Of a stretch of DNA of 64,000 nt, positions 37,420-45,002 are shown piece after piece. Position 1 is the first letter of the stretch. The number at the start of each line of letters is the position of its first letter. Both the position numbers and the translations under genes were made by a program. The stretch covers positions 1,389,001 to 1,453,000 of the forward strand of contig NZ_OY781925.1 in assembly GCF_963677305.1 (NCBI RefSeq), given 5' to 3'. The notes beneath the pieces are model-generated. The model was not told where the DNA came from, did not search any database, and saw nothing but the letters and a program-made list of their open reading frames with translations. This DNA is from an uncultured Holophaga sp. (GTDB lineage Bacteria; Acidobacteriota; Holophagae; Holophagales; Holophagaceae).

Positions 37420-37629
37420 CTATGCTGGGGTTGATCCGGAGCAGGATCCACGATGCCAGACCGAAGCCAAGCCGGTCATGGGGCGTGCGGAGCCCCGCGG
37501 AGTGTCGTCACCCCAGGCGGGAGGCGGTCGGGACTGTTCCAGGTCAGGACCCCGGGGGGTGAGCCCTCCGGTTGGCTAGAGCTGTCAGCGGGGCCGGCGT
37601 GGCGCCCGCTTTCTTGAAAGGAGGCTGTC
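37420..37629 (+). other. Long GC-rich structured leader of the third usp gene
   Basis: The 313-nt gap 37317-37629 holds, after the terminator, a GC-rich stretch with several possible hairpins: GACCG-N9-CGGTC near 37461-37479, and GGGGC-N7-GCCCC near 37481-37497. It ends at AAAGGAGG before the gene. No gene is seen. It does not match the riboswitch consensus sequences I know. Confidence 0.4.
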
Positions 37630-38034
37630 ATGGTCAAGCGGATTCTGGTCGGTGTGGACTTCTCCCCGGCTTCCGGGAAGGCCGTCGAGATGGCCCGTGA
37701 TTGGGCGGCGAGGCTGGGAGGGTTGCCGGTGACGGCCATGCATGTGCTGCATGAGCCCGCCCTCAGGTTCGACAAGGCCTGGGAGGAGAAGACCGAGGCC
37801 CACGCACGGGAGAAGCTGGAGGCCTGGGTGAAGGACTGTCCGGGCTTCAGCACCAAGGTGGTCTGGGGCGATCCCGCCGGTGCGCTGGTGGAGGCTGCGG
37901 ACCTGGAGACCCTGATCCTGGTGGGCAACGTGGGGCACTCCATGCTGGAACACATGCTCTTCGGCAGCACGGCCAGCAAGGTGGTCAGGCATGCTCCCTG
38001 CGATGTCCTGGTGATCCGGAAGCCCAGGAGCTGA
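37630..38034 (+). CDS. Universal stress protein (UspA family), third of three
   Basis: 134 residues with an AAAGGAGG site. The motif VGNVGHSMLEHMLFGST binds the nucleotide phosphates. It opens like the other two (MVKRILVGVDFSP). Its 3' end overlaps the convergent membrane protein gene by 50 nt, so the two messages would be partly antisense. The long upstream leader sets it apart from its paralogues in regulation. Confidence 0.93.
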   Translation: MVKRILVGVDFSPASGKAVEMARDWAARLGGLPVTAMHVLHEPALRFDKAWEEKTEAHAREKLEAWVKDCPGFSTKVVWGDPAGALVEAADLETLILVGNVGHSMLEHMLFGSTASKVVRHAPCDVLVIRKPRS

Positions 38035-38470
38035 GTCTGGGGCTGAAGGCCAGGAACATGATGGGGACGGTGGCGATGAAGGAGCGGGCGTGGCGCAGGC
38101 CCGGCCGCCCTGCGAGTACGAAGTAGAGCGGGCCGAGGAGCGAGCAGGCTCCGAAGATGAGCGTGGCCACCAGGAGTTCACGCTTCAGCGACTGGCAGCG
38201 GGCCCGGGGGGACTGATCCGAAAGCTTCCCCCGGGCCCTTCTGCGGCGCCAGAAGATGTAGGCCGCTGCCAGAAAGACCAGCCCCGTGAAGGTGTGACCC
38301 GTGGACTCGACCACCTGGGAGGAGGAAGGCGGGGCGATGGGCAGCCGGGTGAGGAAGATCTCCAGAGCCAAGGGCCAAGCCACGCAGAGGGCCAGTCCCA
38401 GGGCGTAAGGCAGGAGGGCGGCCCGCTTCAGGGTCGCCCGTTCCTCGGTGGTGTCGCTGCTTTCCGTCAT
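37985..38470 (-). CDS. Small membrane protein of unknown function
   Basis: 161 residues with a GGAGG site. Four hydrophobic segments are visible (about 20-38, 62-78, 100-120 and 132-150), separated by a very basic loop (WRRRRARGK). I do not recognise the family. Its last 50 nt overlap the third usp gene on the opposite strand. The divergent neighbour is rlmI, 76 nt away. Confidence 0.65.
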   Translation of the reverse strand: MTESSDTTEERATLKRAALLPYALGLALCVAWPLALEIFLTRLPIAPPSSSQVVESTGHTFTGLVFLAAAYIFWRRRRARGKLSDQSPRARCQSLKRELLVATLIFGACSLLGPLYFVLAGRPGLRHARSFIATVPIMFLAFSPRLSSWASGSPGHRREHA

Positions 38471-38546
38471 CCCTCCATCATCGCCTGACCCGGGCCCGGC
38501 GGGAACGGGGACTCCCGGCTGACCCTGGAACGGTCACAATGGAGGC

Positions 38547-39737
38547 ATGAGCGAAGCACGTTGGCCCTACCCCCTGATCCGCCTCAAGCCCGGCAAGGAG
38601 AGCATGATCTCCCGCCACCACCCCTGGGTCTTCTCGGGCGCCCTGGCCGAGGCCCCCGTCGCACCCCTGGTCCGCCTGGCCGATGCCTCGGGCAATGTCC
38701 TGGGGGTGGGGACCGCCTCCGCCACCAATCCCCTGGCGGTGAGGCTCTTCCGCTTCGAGGACGCTCCCCTGGATGAAGCCTGGTTCAAGGCCCGCCTTGA
38801 GCATGCCCTGGCACTGCGCGATTCCCTTGGGCTGGATGGTCCGGAGGCGGGTTGCCGCTGGATCTTCGGCGAGGGGGACGGGCTTCCCGGCCTGGTGGTG
38901 GACCGCTATGCCCATGCCCTGGTGATCCAGGTGGGGACGGCCGGGCTGGAGGCCCTCCGGGAGACCTGGTGGCCCCTGCTCTGGGAGGCCGGCCAGGCCC
39001 GTGGGCTCACGGTCTTCGTGGAGCGGAGTCAGGCCGGGCGCAAGGAGGAGGGCCTGGCTCCCGTGAACCGGCTGCTCAAGGGTTCCCTGGGCGGGCCGGT
39101 GAACATCCGGGAGGGCCAGGCCAGCCTCAGCGTGGATCTCCTGAAGGGGCAGAAGACCGGCTTCTTCCTCGACCAGCGGGATCACCGTCTGACCCTGGGC
39201 CGCCTCTCCCGGGGCTGCCGGGTCCTCAATGCCTTCGGCTACACCGGTGGCTTCTCGATCCACGCGGGTCTGGGTGGAGCCCGGGAGGTAGCGACCCTGG
39301 ATATCTCGGTGCCCGCCCTGGATCAGTGTGAGCGGGACTGGGTGGCCAACGGACTGGATCCCGCCGCCCACACCCGGCTCCAGGGGGATGCCTTCGAGCT
39401 CATGCGCCAGTTGGAGCCCGGGGCCTGGGATCGCGTGGTGGTGGACCCTCCGGCCTTCGCCAAGACACGCAAGGATGTGGACAACGCCTTCAAGGCCTAC
39501 AAGGATGTCTTCCGGCTGGGGGCTCGGGCCACGGCGTCCGGAGGGCATCTCTGGTGCTTCTCCTGCAGCCAGCACATCGACCGGGTCCGCTTCCAGGAGG
39601 CGGTCTGGACCGCCCTGCTGGAGGCTGGTCGCGAGGCCCAGGTGATCGCACACCTCGGCCAGCCCCAGGACCATCCCTACGCGCTCAATCATCCAGAGGG
39701 CTTCTATCTCAAGGGGTTGTGGCTGCGTCTGGTCTGA
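38547..39737 (+). CDS. rlmI: 23S rRNA cytosine-C5 methyltransferase, RlmI family
   Basis: 396 residues. An N-terminal PUA RNA-binding domain (RLKPGKESMISRHHPWVFSGAL) is followed by a central domain and a class I SAM methyltransferase domain with FLDQRDHR, NAFGYTGGFSIHAG (SAM loop) and VVDPPAFAKT (catalytic-site motif). SCSQHID provides the conserved Cys. RlmI methylates C1962 of 23S rRNA in E. coli. It is alone and plus-strand, convergent with menA, whose end follows after one base. Confidence 0.92.
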   Translation: MSEARWPYPLIRLKPGKESMISRHHPWVFSGALAEAPVAPLVRLADASGNVLGVGTASATNPLAVRLFRFEDAPLDEAWFKARLEHALALRDSLGLDGPEAGCRWIFGEGDGLPGLVVDRYAHALVIQVGTAGLEALRETWWPLLWEAGQARGLTVFVERSQAGRKEEGLAPVNRLLKGSLGGPVNIREGQASLSVDLLKGQKTGFFLDQRDHRLTLGRLSRGCRVLNAFGYTGGFSIHAGLGGAREVATLDISVPALDQCERDWVANGLDPAAHTRLQGDAFELMRQLEPGAWDRVVVDPPAFAKTRKDVDNAFKAYKDVFRLGARATASGGHLWCFSCSQHIDRVRFQEAVWTALLEAGREAQVIAHLGQPQDHPYALNHPEGFYLKGLWLRLV

Positions 39738-39738
39738 A

Positions 39739-40611
39739 TCAGCCCAGGCAGAGCCCAAGACCCAGCAGAAGGCCATAGGCGAGCTCCAGGCGTCCCGTCG
39801 CCTGGAGCACGGGAATGAGCTCCCGGCCGCTCCGTCCACCGGTGACGGCGCGGAGGGGGGCCATGGCGAGGGGGGCTGAGAGCAGGGCCAGGGCAGACCA
39901 GGGGTGGTGCGGCAGGCATGGGAGGAGGGCCAGGGCTGCCAGACCCAGGAGGCCGGCATAGAGCATCCGGGTCCGGGCATCCCCCAGGCGGACAGCCAGG
40001 GTGAGCTTGCCGCTGCCCCGGTCTGTGGGAATGTCCCGGAGGTTGTTGGCCACCAGGATGGCGCAGGCCAGGGCGCCGATGCCCACTGCTGCCCCCAGGG
40101 CGGGCGAGGAGATGCGGCCAGCCTGGGTGCAGGTGGTGCCCAGGACCGCCACCAGGCCGAAGAAGATGAAGACGAACAACTCGCCCAGGCCAAGGTAGCC
40201 ATAGGGCTTCTGGCCGCCGGTGTAGTACCAGGCCGCGGGGATGCAGGCGCCCCCGATGGCCAGGAAGATCCAGGTCTTGGCCAGGAGGACGAGCAGCAGG
40301 CCGCTCAGGGCCGCTACCCCGAAACAGAGGAATGCAGCGGTCTTCACGGCCCCCGGGCGTGCGGCTCCGGAGCCTGTCAGGCGGAAGGGGCCCACCCGGT
40401 TGGTGTCGGTGCCGCGGATCCCGTCGGAGTAGTCATTGGCGAAGTTCACTCCCACCTGGAGTGCAAGGGCGACGAGCAGGGCCAGCAGGGCCCGCCCTGT
40501 GTGGGCCCCGTGGAGGGCCGCTGCTGCACCTGTGCCTGCCGCCACCGGGGCCAGGGCTGCGGGGAGGGTGAGGGGGCGGGCCCCGGTAAACCACTGGGCT
40601 GTCGAGGCCAT
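39739..40611 (-). CDS. menA: 1,4-dihydroxy-2-naphthoate polyprenyltransferase
   Basis: 290 residues of the UbiA superfamily with about eight to nine transmembrane helices. The [11 protein letters not shown] motif is the Mg-prenyl-diphosphate binding site typical of MenA, and [22 protein letters not shown] is the second Asp-rich motif. It attaches the isoprenoid chain in menaquinone synthesis, so the organism has a menaquinone-based electron chain. Its ATG overlaps the gatA stop by one base (TGATG reading), so translation is coupled to gatA. Confidence 0.94.
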   Translation of the reverse strand: MASTAQWFTGARPLTLPAALAPVAAGTGAAAALHGAHTGRALLALLVALALQVGVNFANDYSDGIRGTDTNRVGPFRLTGSGAARPGAVKTAAFLCFGVAALSGLLLVLLAKTWIFLAIGGACIPAAWYYTGGQKPYGYLGLGELFVFIFFGLVAVLGTTCTQAGRISSPALGAAVGIGALACAILVANNLRDIPTDRGSGKLTLAVRLGDARTRMLYAGLLGLAALALLPCLPHHPWSALALLSAPLAMAPLRAVTGGRSGRELIPVLQATGRLELAYGLLLGLGLCLG

Positions 40612-42056
40612 CAGACCGGACGCCGGAGGTGGTGGTCCGTCAGCTCCTGCCAGGCGGCCCCGATCTCCAGCAGCTTCACATCCGAGAGCCGGGGGCCCGT
40701 GAGTTGGAGGCCGACCGGGAGGCCTCCGCAGAAGCCCGCCGGGAGGGCCAGGACCGGGAGTGCGGCCAGGGGGGCCGTGACCGTGAAGACATCCGCCAGA
40801 TACATGGCCATGGGATCCAGGGTGTTGGCCCCCAGGGGGAAGGCTGGGGTAGGGCTCACGGGGGTCAGCAGGACATCCACTTGGCCGAAGGCCGCTTCGA
40901 AGTCCCGGGTGATGAGGGTGCGGGCCTTGAGGGCCTTCATGTAGTAGGCATCGTAGTAGCCCCGGGAAAGACAGAAAGCCCCCAGCAAGATGCGGCGCTT
41001 GACCTCGGCGCCCAGGCCCAGGTCCCGGGTTCCGGCGATGAGCTCCTGCAGCTCCCCGGCCTCCTGGCGGAGGCCATAGCGGACCCCGTCGTAGCGGGAG
41101 AGGTTGCTGGAGACCTCAGAGGTCACGATCAGGTAGTAGGTGTCGATGGCGTAGGGGGTATGGGGGAGAGAGACCTCCCGCAGCTCCGCCCCGGCCTCCC
41201 CGAATCGGCGGATGGCAGCTTCCAGGATGGTGCGCACCCCGGGCTCGATCCCCTCGCCGAAGTACTCCTTCGGCAGCCCCACCCGGAGTCCCTTCAGGGA
41301 GATCGGCCGGAGTCCCGCCAGACGCTCTGTACCCGGCAGGTCCAGGCTGGTGCTGTCCTTCGGGTCCAGGCCCGTCATCACCGAGAGCCCGGCGGCCAGA
41401 TCGGCGGCGGAGCCCGCCACCGGCCCCACTTGGTCCAGGGAGGAGGCCATGGCGGAGACGCCGTAGCGGCTGAGCACCCCGTAGGTGGGTCTCAGGGCGG
41501 TGATGTTGCAGAAGCTGCCGGGGAGACGGACCGAGCCTCCCGTGTCCGTGCCCAGGGCAAAGGGGGCATAGCCCGCGGCCACGGATACGATGGATCCGGA
41601 GCTGCTGCCGCCGGCGACCCGATCGTGGTCCCAGGGGTTGCGGGTGGGGCCGAAGGCGCTGTACTCTCCGCTGGAGCCCATGGCGAACTCGTCCATGTTG
41701 GCCTTGGCCACGGGGATGGCACCCGCCTCCAGGAGCCGCTCCACCACGGTGGCGCTGAAGGGGGAACGGTAGCCCTGCATGATGCGGGAGCCGTTGCTCA
41801 GGGGGGCGCCCTCCAGGTTGAGGTTGTCCTTCAGGACCACCGGGATGCCCAGGAGGGGGGTCCGCTCCCCGGACTTCAGTCGCTGGGCCGCCTTGGTGGC
41901 CCGATCCAGGGCCTGTCCGGAATCCCGCCAGAGGGTGGCGTTCAGCTCCGGCTCCAGGGCCTCCATCCGGGACAGGGCCTGCCCCACCAGCTCTTCGGGG
42001 CTGACCCTTCCCCCATCCAGGGCTTCCCGCAGACCCGCCAGCGTCCCTCCGCTCAT
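40611..42056 (-). CDS. gatA: Aspartyl/glutamyl-tRNA amidotransferase subunit A
   Basis: 481 residues from the ATG at 42054-42056 with GGAGG. The amidase-signature triad is visible: Lys in VVLKDNL, Ser in the GGSSSGS block, and Ser in the GTDTGGSVRLP block. KANMDEFAMGSSGEYSAFGPTRNPWD is highly specific to GatA. It hydrolyses glutamine to supply ammonia for Glu-tRNA-Gln and Asp-tRNA-Asn transamidation. GatB and GatC are not next to it, so they lie elsewhere. It is coupled downstream to menA. Confidence 0.95.
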   Translation of the reverse strand: MSGGTLAGLREALDGGRVSPEELVGQALSRMEALEPELNATLWRDSGQALDRATKAAQRLKSGERTPLLGIPVVLKDNLNLEGAPLSNGSRIMQGYRSPFSATVVERLLEAGAIPVAKANMDEFAMGSSGEYSAFGPTRNPWDHDRVAGGSSSGSIVSVAAGYAPFALGTDTGGSVRLPGSFCNITALRPTYGVLSRYGVSAMASSLDQVGPVAGSAADLAAGLSVMTGLDPKDSTSLDLPGTERLAGLRPISLKGLRVGLPKEYFGEGIEPGVRTILEAAIRRFGEAGAELREVSLPHTPYAIDTYYLIVTSEVSSNLSRYDGVRYGLRQEAGELQELIAGTRDLGLGAEVKRRILLGAFCLSRGYYDAYYMKALKARTLITRDFEAAFGQVDVLLTPVSPTPAFPLGANTLDPMAMYLADVFTVTAPLAALPVLALPAGFCGGLPVGLQLTGPRLSDVKLLEIGAAWQELTDHHLRRPV

Positions 42057-42165
42057 CCTCTGTCCTCCGGTTCCGAGTGTGCCATGAGCCGGGCAGGCGG
42101 CATCCCGGCTCTTGTGCTGGATGAAGCCCTCCAAAGGACTATTTTCTGGGTGGGGAAGCCCCGTC

Positions 42166-43509
42166 ATGAACATCCTTGCCATCTCCAGACATGAGGCTCT
42201 GGTAGAGCGCCTGCGGGTGGCCTTCGAGCCCCTGGGGCATCGGGTGCGGCATCTCCGGGACGCCATTCAGGCCCTCATGGCCGAGGCCTGGGACGAGGCC
42301 CATCTCATCCTGGTGGACAGCACGGGGGACCCCCTGGACGGTTTCCGCTTTGCCACCCTCCTGCGGGGCGAGTCCCGGGTGCTCTTCCAGAACATTCCCA
42401 TCTTCCTCATCCTGGACCACACTCCAGGTCCCGGCGAGGATGCCCGGCTCTGGGAGGCCGGCGGCGATGGCTTCCTCCAGTCCAATGCGGGGCTCCACAA
42501 CCTCATGAATGTCCTGGGACCGGCCCTGGAGGGTGGGCAGAGCCGCCCTGGTGGGACTCCGATCCCGGTGCTGGCCGCGGGCTTCCGGCCTGCCGAGGCC
42601 CGGAAGCTCCACCTGATCCTGGACCACTTCGGCTTCGAAGTCCGGGACGCCTCTCCAGTGGATGCCCCCGTGCTGCAGCAGGAGCTGCGGGCTCCGATTC
42701 TTCTCGTGGCCCTGGGGGACGGCGGACAGGAAGCCCTCACCTGTCTCCGGGCGATCAGGGAGCAGGAGTGCCGACCCTACCCGATCCTGGTGGGGCGGGT
42801 GCCCGCCGAGGTCATGATGCGGCGCCTGATCCTGGCCGGGGCAAGGGAGGTCATCAGTGGGCACCTCTCCCCTTCGCGGCTCCTGCACGCCTGTCGCATG
42901 GGCATGGAGTGGCTCCATGTCCGCTGTGTCCAGCACGAGTTCCGGACCCATCTCGAGGAACTCCGGGAACGCCGGGTCCTTCTGGAGATGGAAACGGCGA
43001 ACCTGCGCACGGAGGTTCTGACCGATCCCATGACCTCCCTCCTCAACCGGAGAGCCTTCAATCAGCATCTGGGCCACGCCTGCAATCAGTGGGACCGGCA
43101 CCGTCGGCCTTTCACCCTGATCCTGGGAGATGTGGACTACTTCAAGCTCGTCAATGACCGCCACGGCCATCTGGTGGGGGACCGGGTGCTCCGGGAGCTG
43201 GCGGACTGCCTGAGGGGGGGGCTCCGGCGCTCGGACCTGGCCTTCCGCATCGGGGGGGAGGAGTTCGCGGTGCTCCTGGCGGAGACCGCGCTCCAGGTGG
43301 GCCTCGAGGTGGCGCAGAAGCTCCGGGCGAGGGTGGCCGGACTGGCGGTCACCCTTTCGGATGGCAGTACCATCCGTCCGACCATGAGCTTCGGGGTGGG
43401 GGAGGGGGACGGTCGACCGGCTGCGGATCTCTTCCTGGCGGTGGATGCGGCCCTCTATGCCGCCAAGCACCGGGGGCGGAACCGGGTCGAGGCCGAGGTC
43501 AAGGCCTGA
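42166..43509 (+). CDS. Diguanylate cyclase with receiver-like N-terminal domains
   Basis: 447 residues from the ATG at 42166. Residues about 1-125 and 130-250 look like two receiver (REC)-type domains with weak conservation; LILVDSTGD in the first may contain the phospho-acceptor Asp. A short coiled coil (about 260-285) leads to a GGDEF domain with active-site GGEEF and an upstream RxxD (RRSD) inhibitory site, so it should make c-di-GMP and be feedback-inhibited. It is monocistronic, convergent with the LysR gene. The input signal and partner kinase are not visible. Confidence 0.88.
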   Translation: MNILAISRHEALVERLRVAFEPLGHRVRHLRDAIQALMAEAWDEAHLILVDSTGDPLDGFRFATLLRGESRVLFQNIPIFLILDHTPGPGEDARLWEAGGDGFLQSNAGLHNLMNVLGPALEGGQSRPGGTPIPVLAAGFRPAEARKLHLILDHFGFEVRDASPVDAPVLQQELRAPILLVALGDGGQEALTCLRAIREQECRPYPILVGRVPAEVMMRRLILAGAREVISGHLSPSRLLHACRMGMEWLHVRCVQHEFRTHLEELRERRVLLEMETANLRTEVLTDPMTSLLNRRAFNQHLGHACNQWDRHRRPFTLILGDVDYFKLVNDRHGHLVGDRVLRELADCLRGGLRRSDLAFRIGGEEFAVLLAETALQVGLEVAQKLRARVAGLAVTLSDGSTIRPTMSFGVGEGDGRPAADLFLAVDAALYAAKHRGRNRVEAEVKA

Positions 43510-44403
43510 TCAGATCAGGTCCGGCACCCCCAGGGCGGTCAGGAAGCGGGGGACCAGGGGGTTGTCGGTGTCCTTGCGCCAGACCACGATGTCCTGGACA
43601 GCGGCATCCTCGTCCGTCAGGTCCACGCACTTGACCCGGTAGCGGGGGTAGAAGTCCACCATGTGGTGGGAGAGGATGGCCACCCCGGCGCCGCTCTCAA
43701 CCAGCATCAATACGGTTTCGACATCGTTGGCCCACTGGACGATGTGGGGCATGAAGCCGCGCTTGGCGAAGGTGGCCTCCAGGCTCTCCAGGGCGGGCCG
43801 CGAGTTCCGGGCGCCTTCGGCCACCATGCGGACATCCCGCAGGTCCTCGAAGCGCAGAGACTCGCGTTCCGCCAGGGGATGGTCCACAGGCATGACCACC
43901 GAGGCGCGCCCCTCGAAGAGGGTGTGGGTGTGGTAGGCCGGGTTGCTGCCGAAGGCCACCGAGATGGTGAAGCCGATGTCCAGCTCCCTTTCGGCCAGGG
44001 CCTGCATGAGCTCCACCAGGTTGTAGCGCTTGAGGTGGACCATGGCTTCGGGGTTCTCGTTCCAGAAGCTGGGCAGGTACTTGGGCAGCAGGGTCTTCTC
44101 GATGGCTCCGAAGAATCCCACGGTGATCTCACCCGAGACGCCGGCCTCGATGTTGCGGATGCGATCCACCACGCCGTTGTATTCCTTCAGCATCCGGCTG
44201 ACGGTGTCGAAGAGCAGCTTTCCGGCCTGGGTCAGCTGGACTGAGTGGGTGTCCCGCCGGAAGACCTTGGTGCCCAGGTTCCGCTCCAGGGAGGATATCT
44301 GGTGACTGACCGCTGATTGCGTCAGGAACAGCGCATTGGCCGCCTTGGTGAAGCTGAGGTGCTCCGCCACCGCAATGAAACAGTTCAGCTGTCGGATGTC
44401 CAT
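43510..44403 (-). CDS. LysR-type transcriptional regulator
   Basis: 297 residues. An N-terminal winged helix-turn-helix (FTKAANALFLTQSAVSHQISSLERNLG) is followed by a periplasmic-binding-protein-like effector domain. It is transcribed divergently from a ferredoxin and flavoprotein gene pair with a 347-nt shared upstream region, the classical arrangement for a LysR activator that controls its neighbour. The effector is likely the substrate of the flavoprotein or a related metabolite, and is unknown. Confidence 0.93.
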   Translation of the reverse strand: MDIRQLNCFIAVAEHLSFTKAANALFLTQSAVSHQISSLERNLGTKVFRRDTHSVQLTQAGKLLFDTVSRMLKEYNGVVDRIRNIEAGVSGEITVGFFGAIEKTLLPKYLPSFWNENPEAMVHLKRYNLVELMQALAERELDIGFTISVAFGSNPAYHTHTLFEGRASVVMPVDHPLAERESLRFEDLRDVRMVAEGARNSRPALESLEATFAKRGFMPHIVQWANDVETVLMLVESGAGVAILSHHMVDFYPRYRVKCVDLTDEDAAVQDIVVWRKDTDNPLVPRFLTALGVPDLI

Positions 44404-44750
44404 CGATCACCTGGGAAGCTGGCTCCGGCATCCCGTTTCTGCCGGTCCGGTCTGGAGAAAAGGCTCGCTGAGGGCCCGGAGGCAGACCAGTATCATCTCA
44501 TAGCCCCGCCGGGGCCCGGTTTCCAATCATGAGCACATGCGGATATTTCATGACTGGAACTATTGATTTTGATGAGCAGGACCGAAAAAATCAGTTGTCC
44601 CACGTCAGTCAATCCGGCAGAAGCGACAGGGAAGTGCCCAGCCCCATCAGGGATTCTCCCGCAAGCCTGCGCCCTGCAGGTGAGTTTGCCGTCCATCCTC
44701 CGATGGACCATGTTCTGTTTCCCAACCCCTTTTTCAAGGAGCGAAAGCCC
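44404..44750. promoter_or_regulatory. Divergent control region of the LysR gene and the ferredoxin/flavoprotein genes
   Basis: No gene is convincing here. Two TCATGA palindromes at 44527-44532 and 44548-44553 lie exactly two helical turns apart (21 bp) and could form a LysR operator. An AT-rich stretch (44545-44600) follows and could carry the promoter of the ferredoxin gene. A leader of up to 150 nt precedes that gene. Confidence 0.4.
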
Positions 44751-44990
44751 ATGAACGTCATCAAGGTCGACGACGAAAAGTGTGTCGGCTGCAAGACCTG
44801 TTACAAGGCCTGCTGGCTCGACGTCATCCGCTGGAATGAGGAGGCCAAGCGCCCCGTCATTGCCTACGCCGAGGACTGTGTGGAGTGCAACTTCTGTGAG
44901 ATCAGCTGCCCGACGGACGCGATCTTCGTGAACGTGGACTACACACGTCCCTTCCCCAGCCCCTACATCCCCGATCAGCACATCCGCTAG
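44751..44990 (+). CDS. 2[4Fe-4S] ferredoxin, partner of the AprA-like flavoprotein
   Basis: 79 residues with an AAGGAG site; a longer upstream reading is less likely. Two CxxCxxCxxxC(P) motifs (CVGCKTCYKAC and CVECNFCEISCP) bind two [4Fe-4S] clusters. It resembles the N-terminal half of AprB, the beta subunit of APS reductase, but lacks the long AprB tail. It sits 12 nt before the flavoprotein gene and very likely passes electrons to its FAD. It is cytoplasmic. Confidence 0.92.
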   Translation: MNVIKVDDEKCVGCKTCYKACWLDVIRWNEEAKRPVIAYAEDCVECNFCEISCPTDAIFVNVDYTRPFPSPYIPDQHIR

Positions 44991-45002
44991 GAGAACCCAG
45001 AC

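Noticed and set aside
37420-37629. c-di-GMP or cobalamin riboswitch before usp
   Set aside because: I could not match the conserved core nucleotides of either class.
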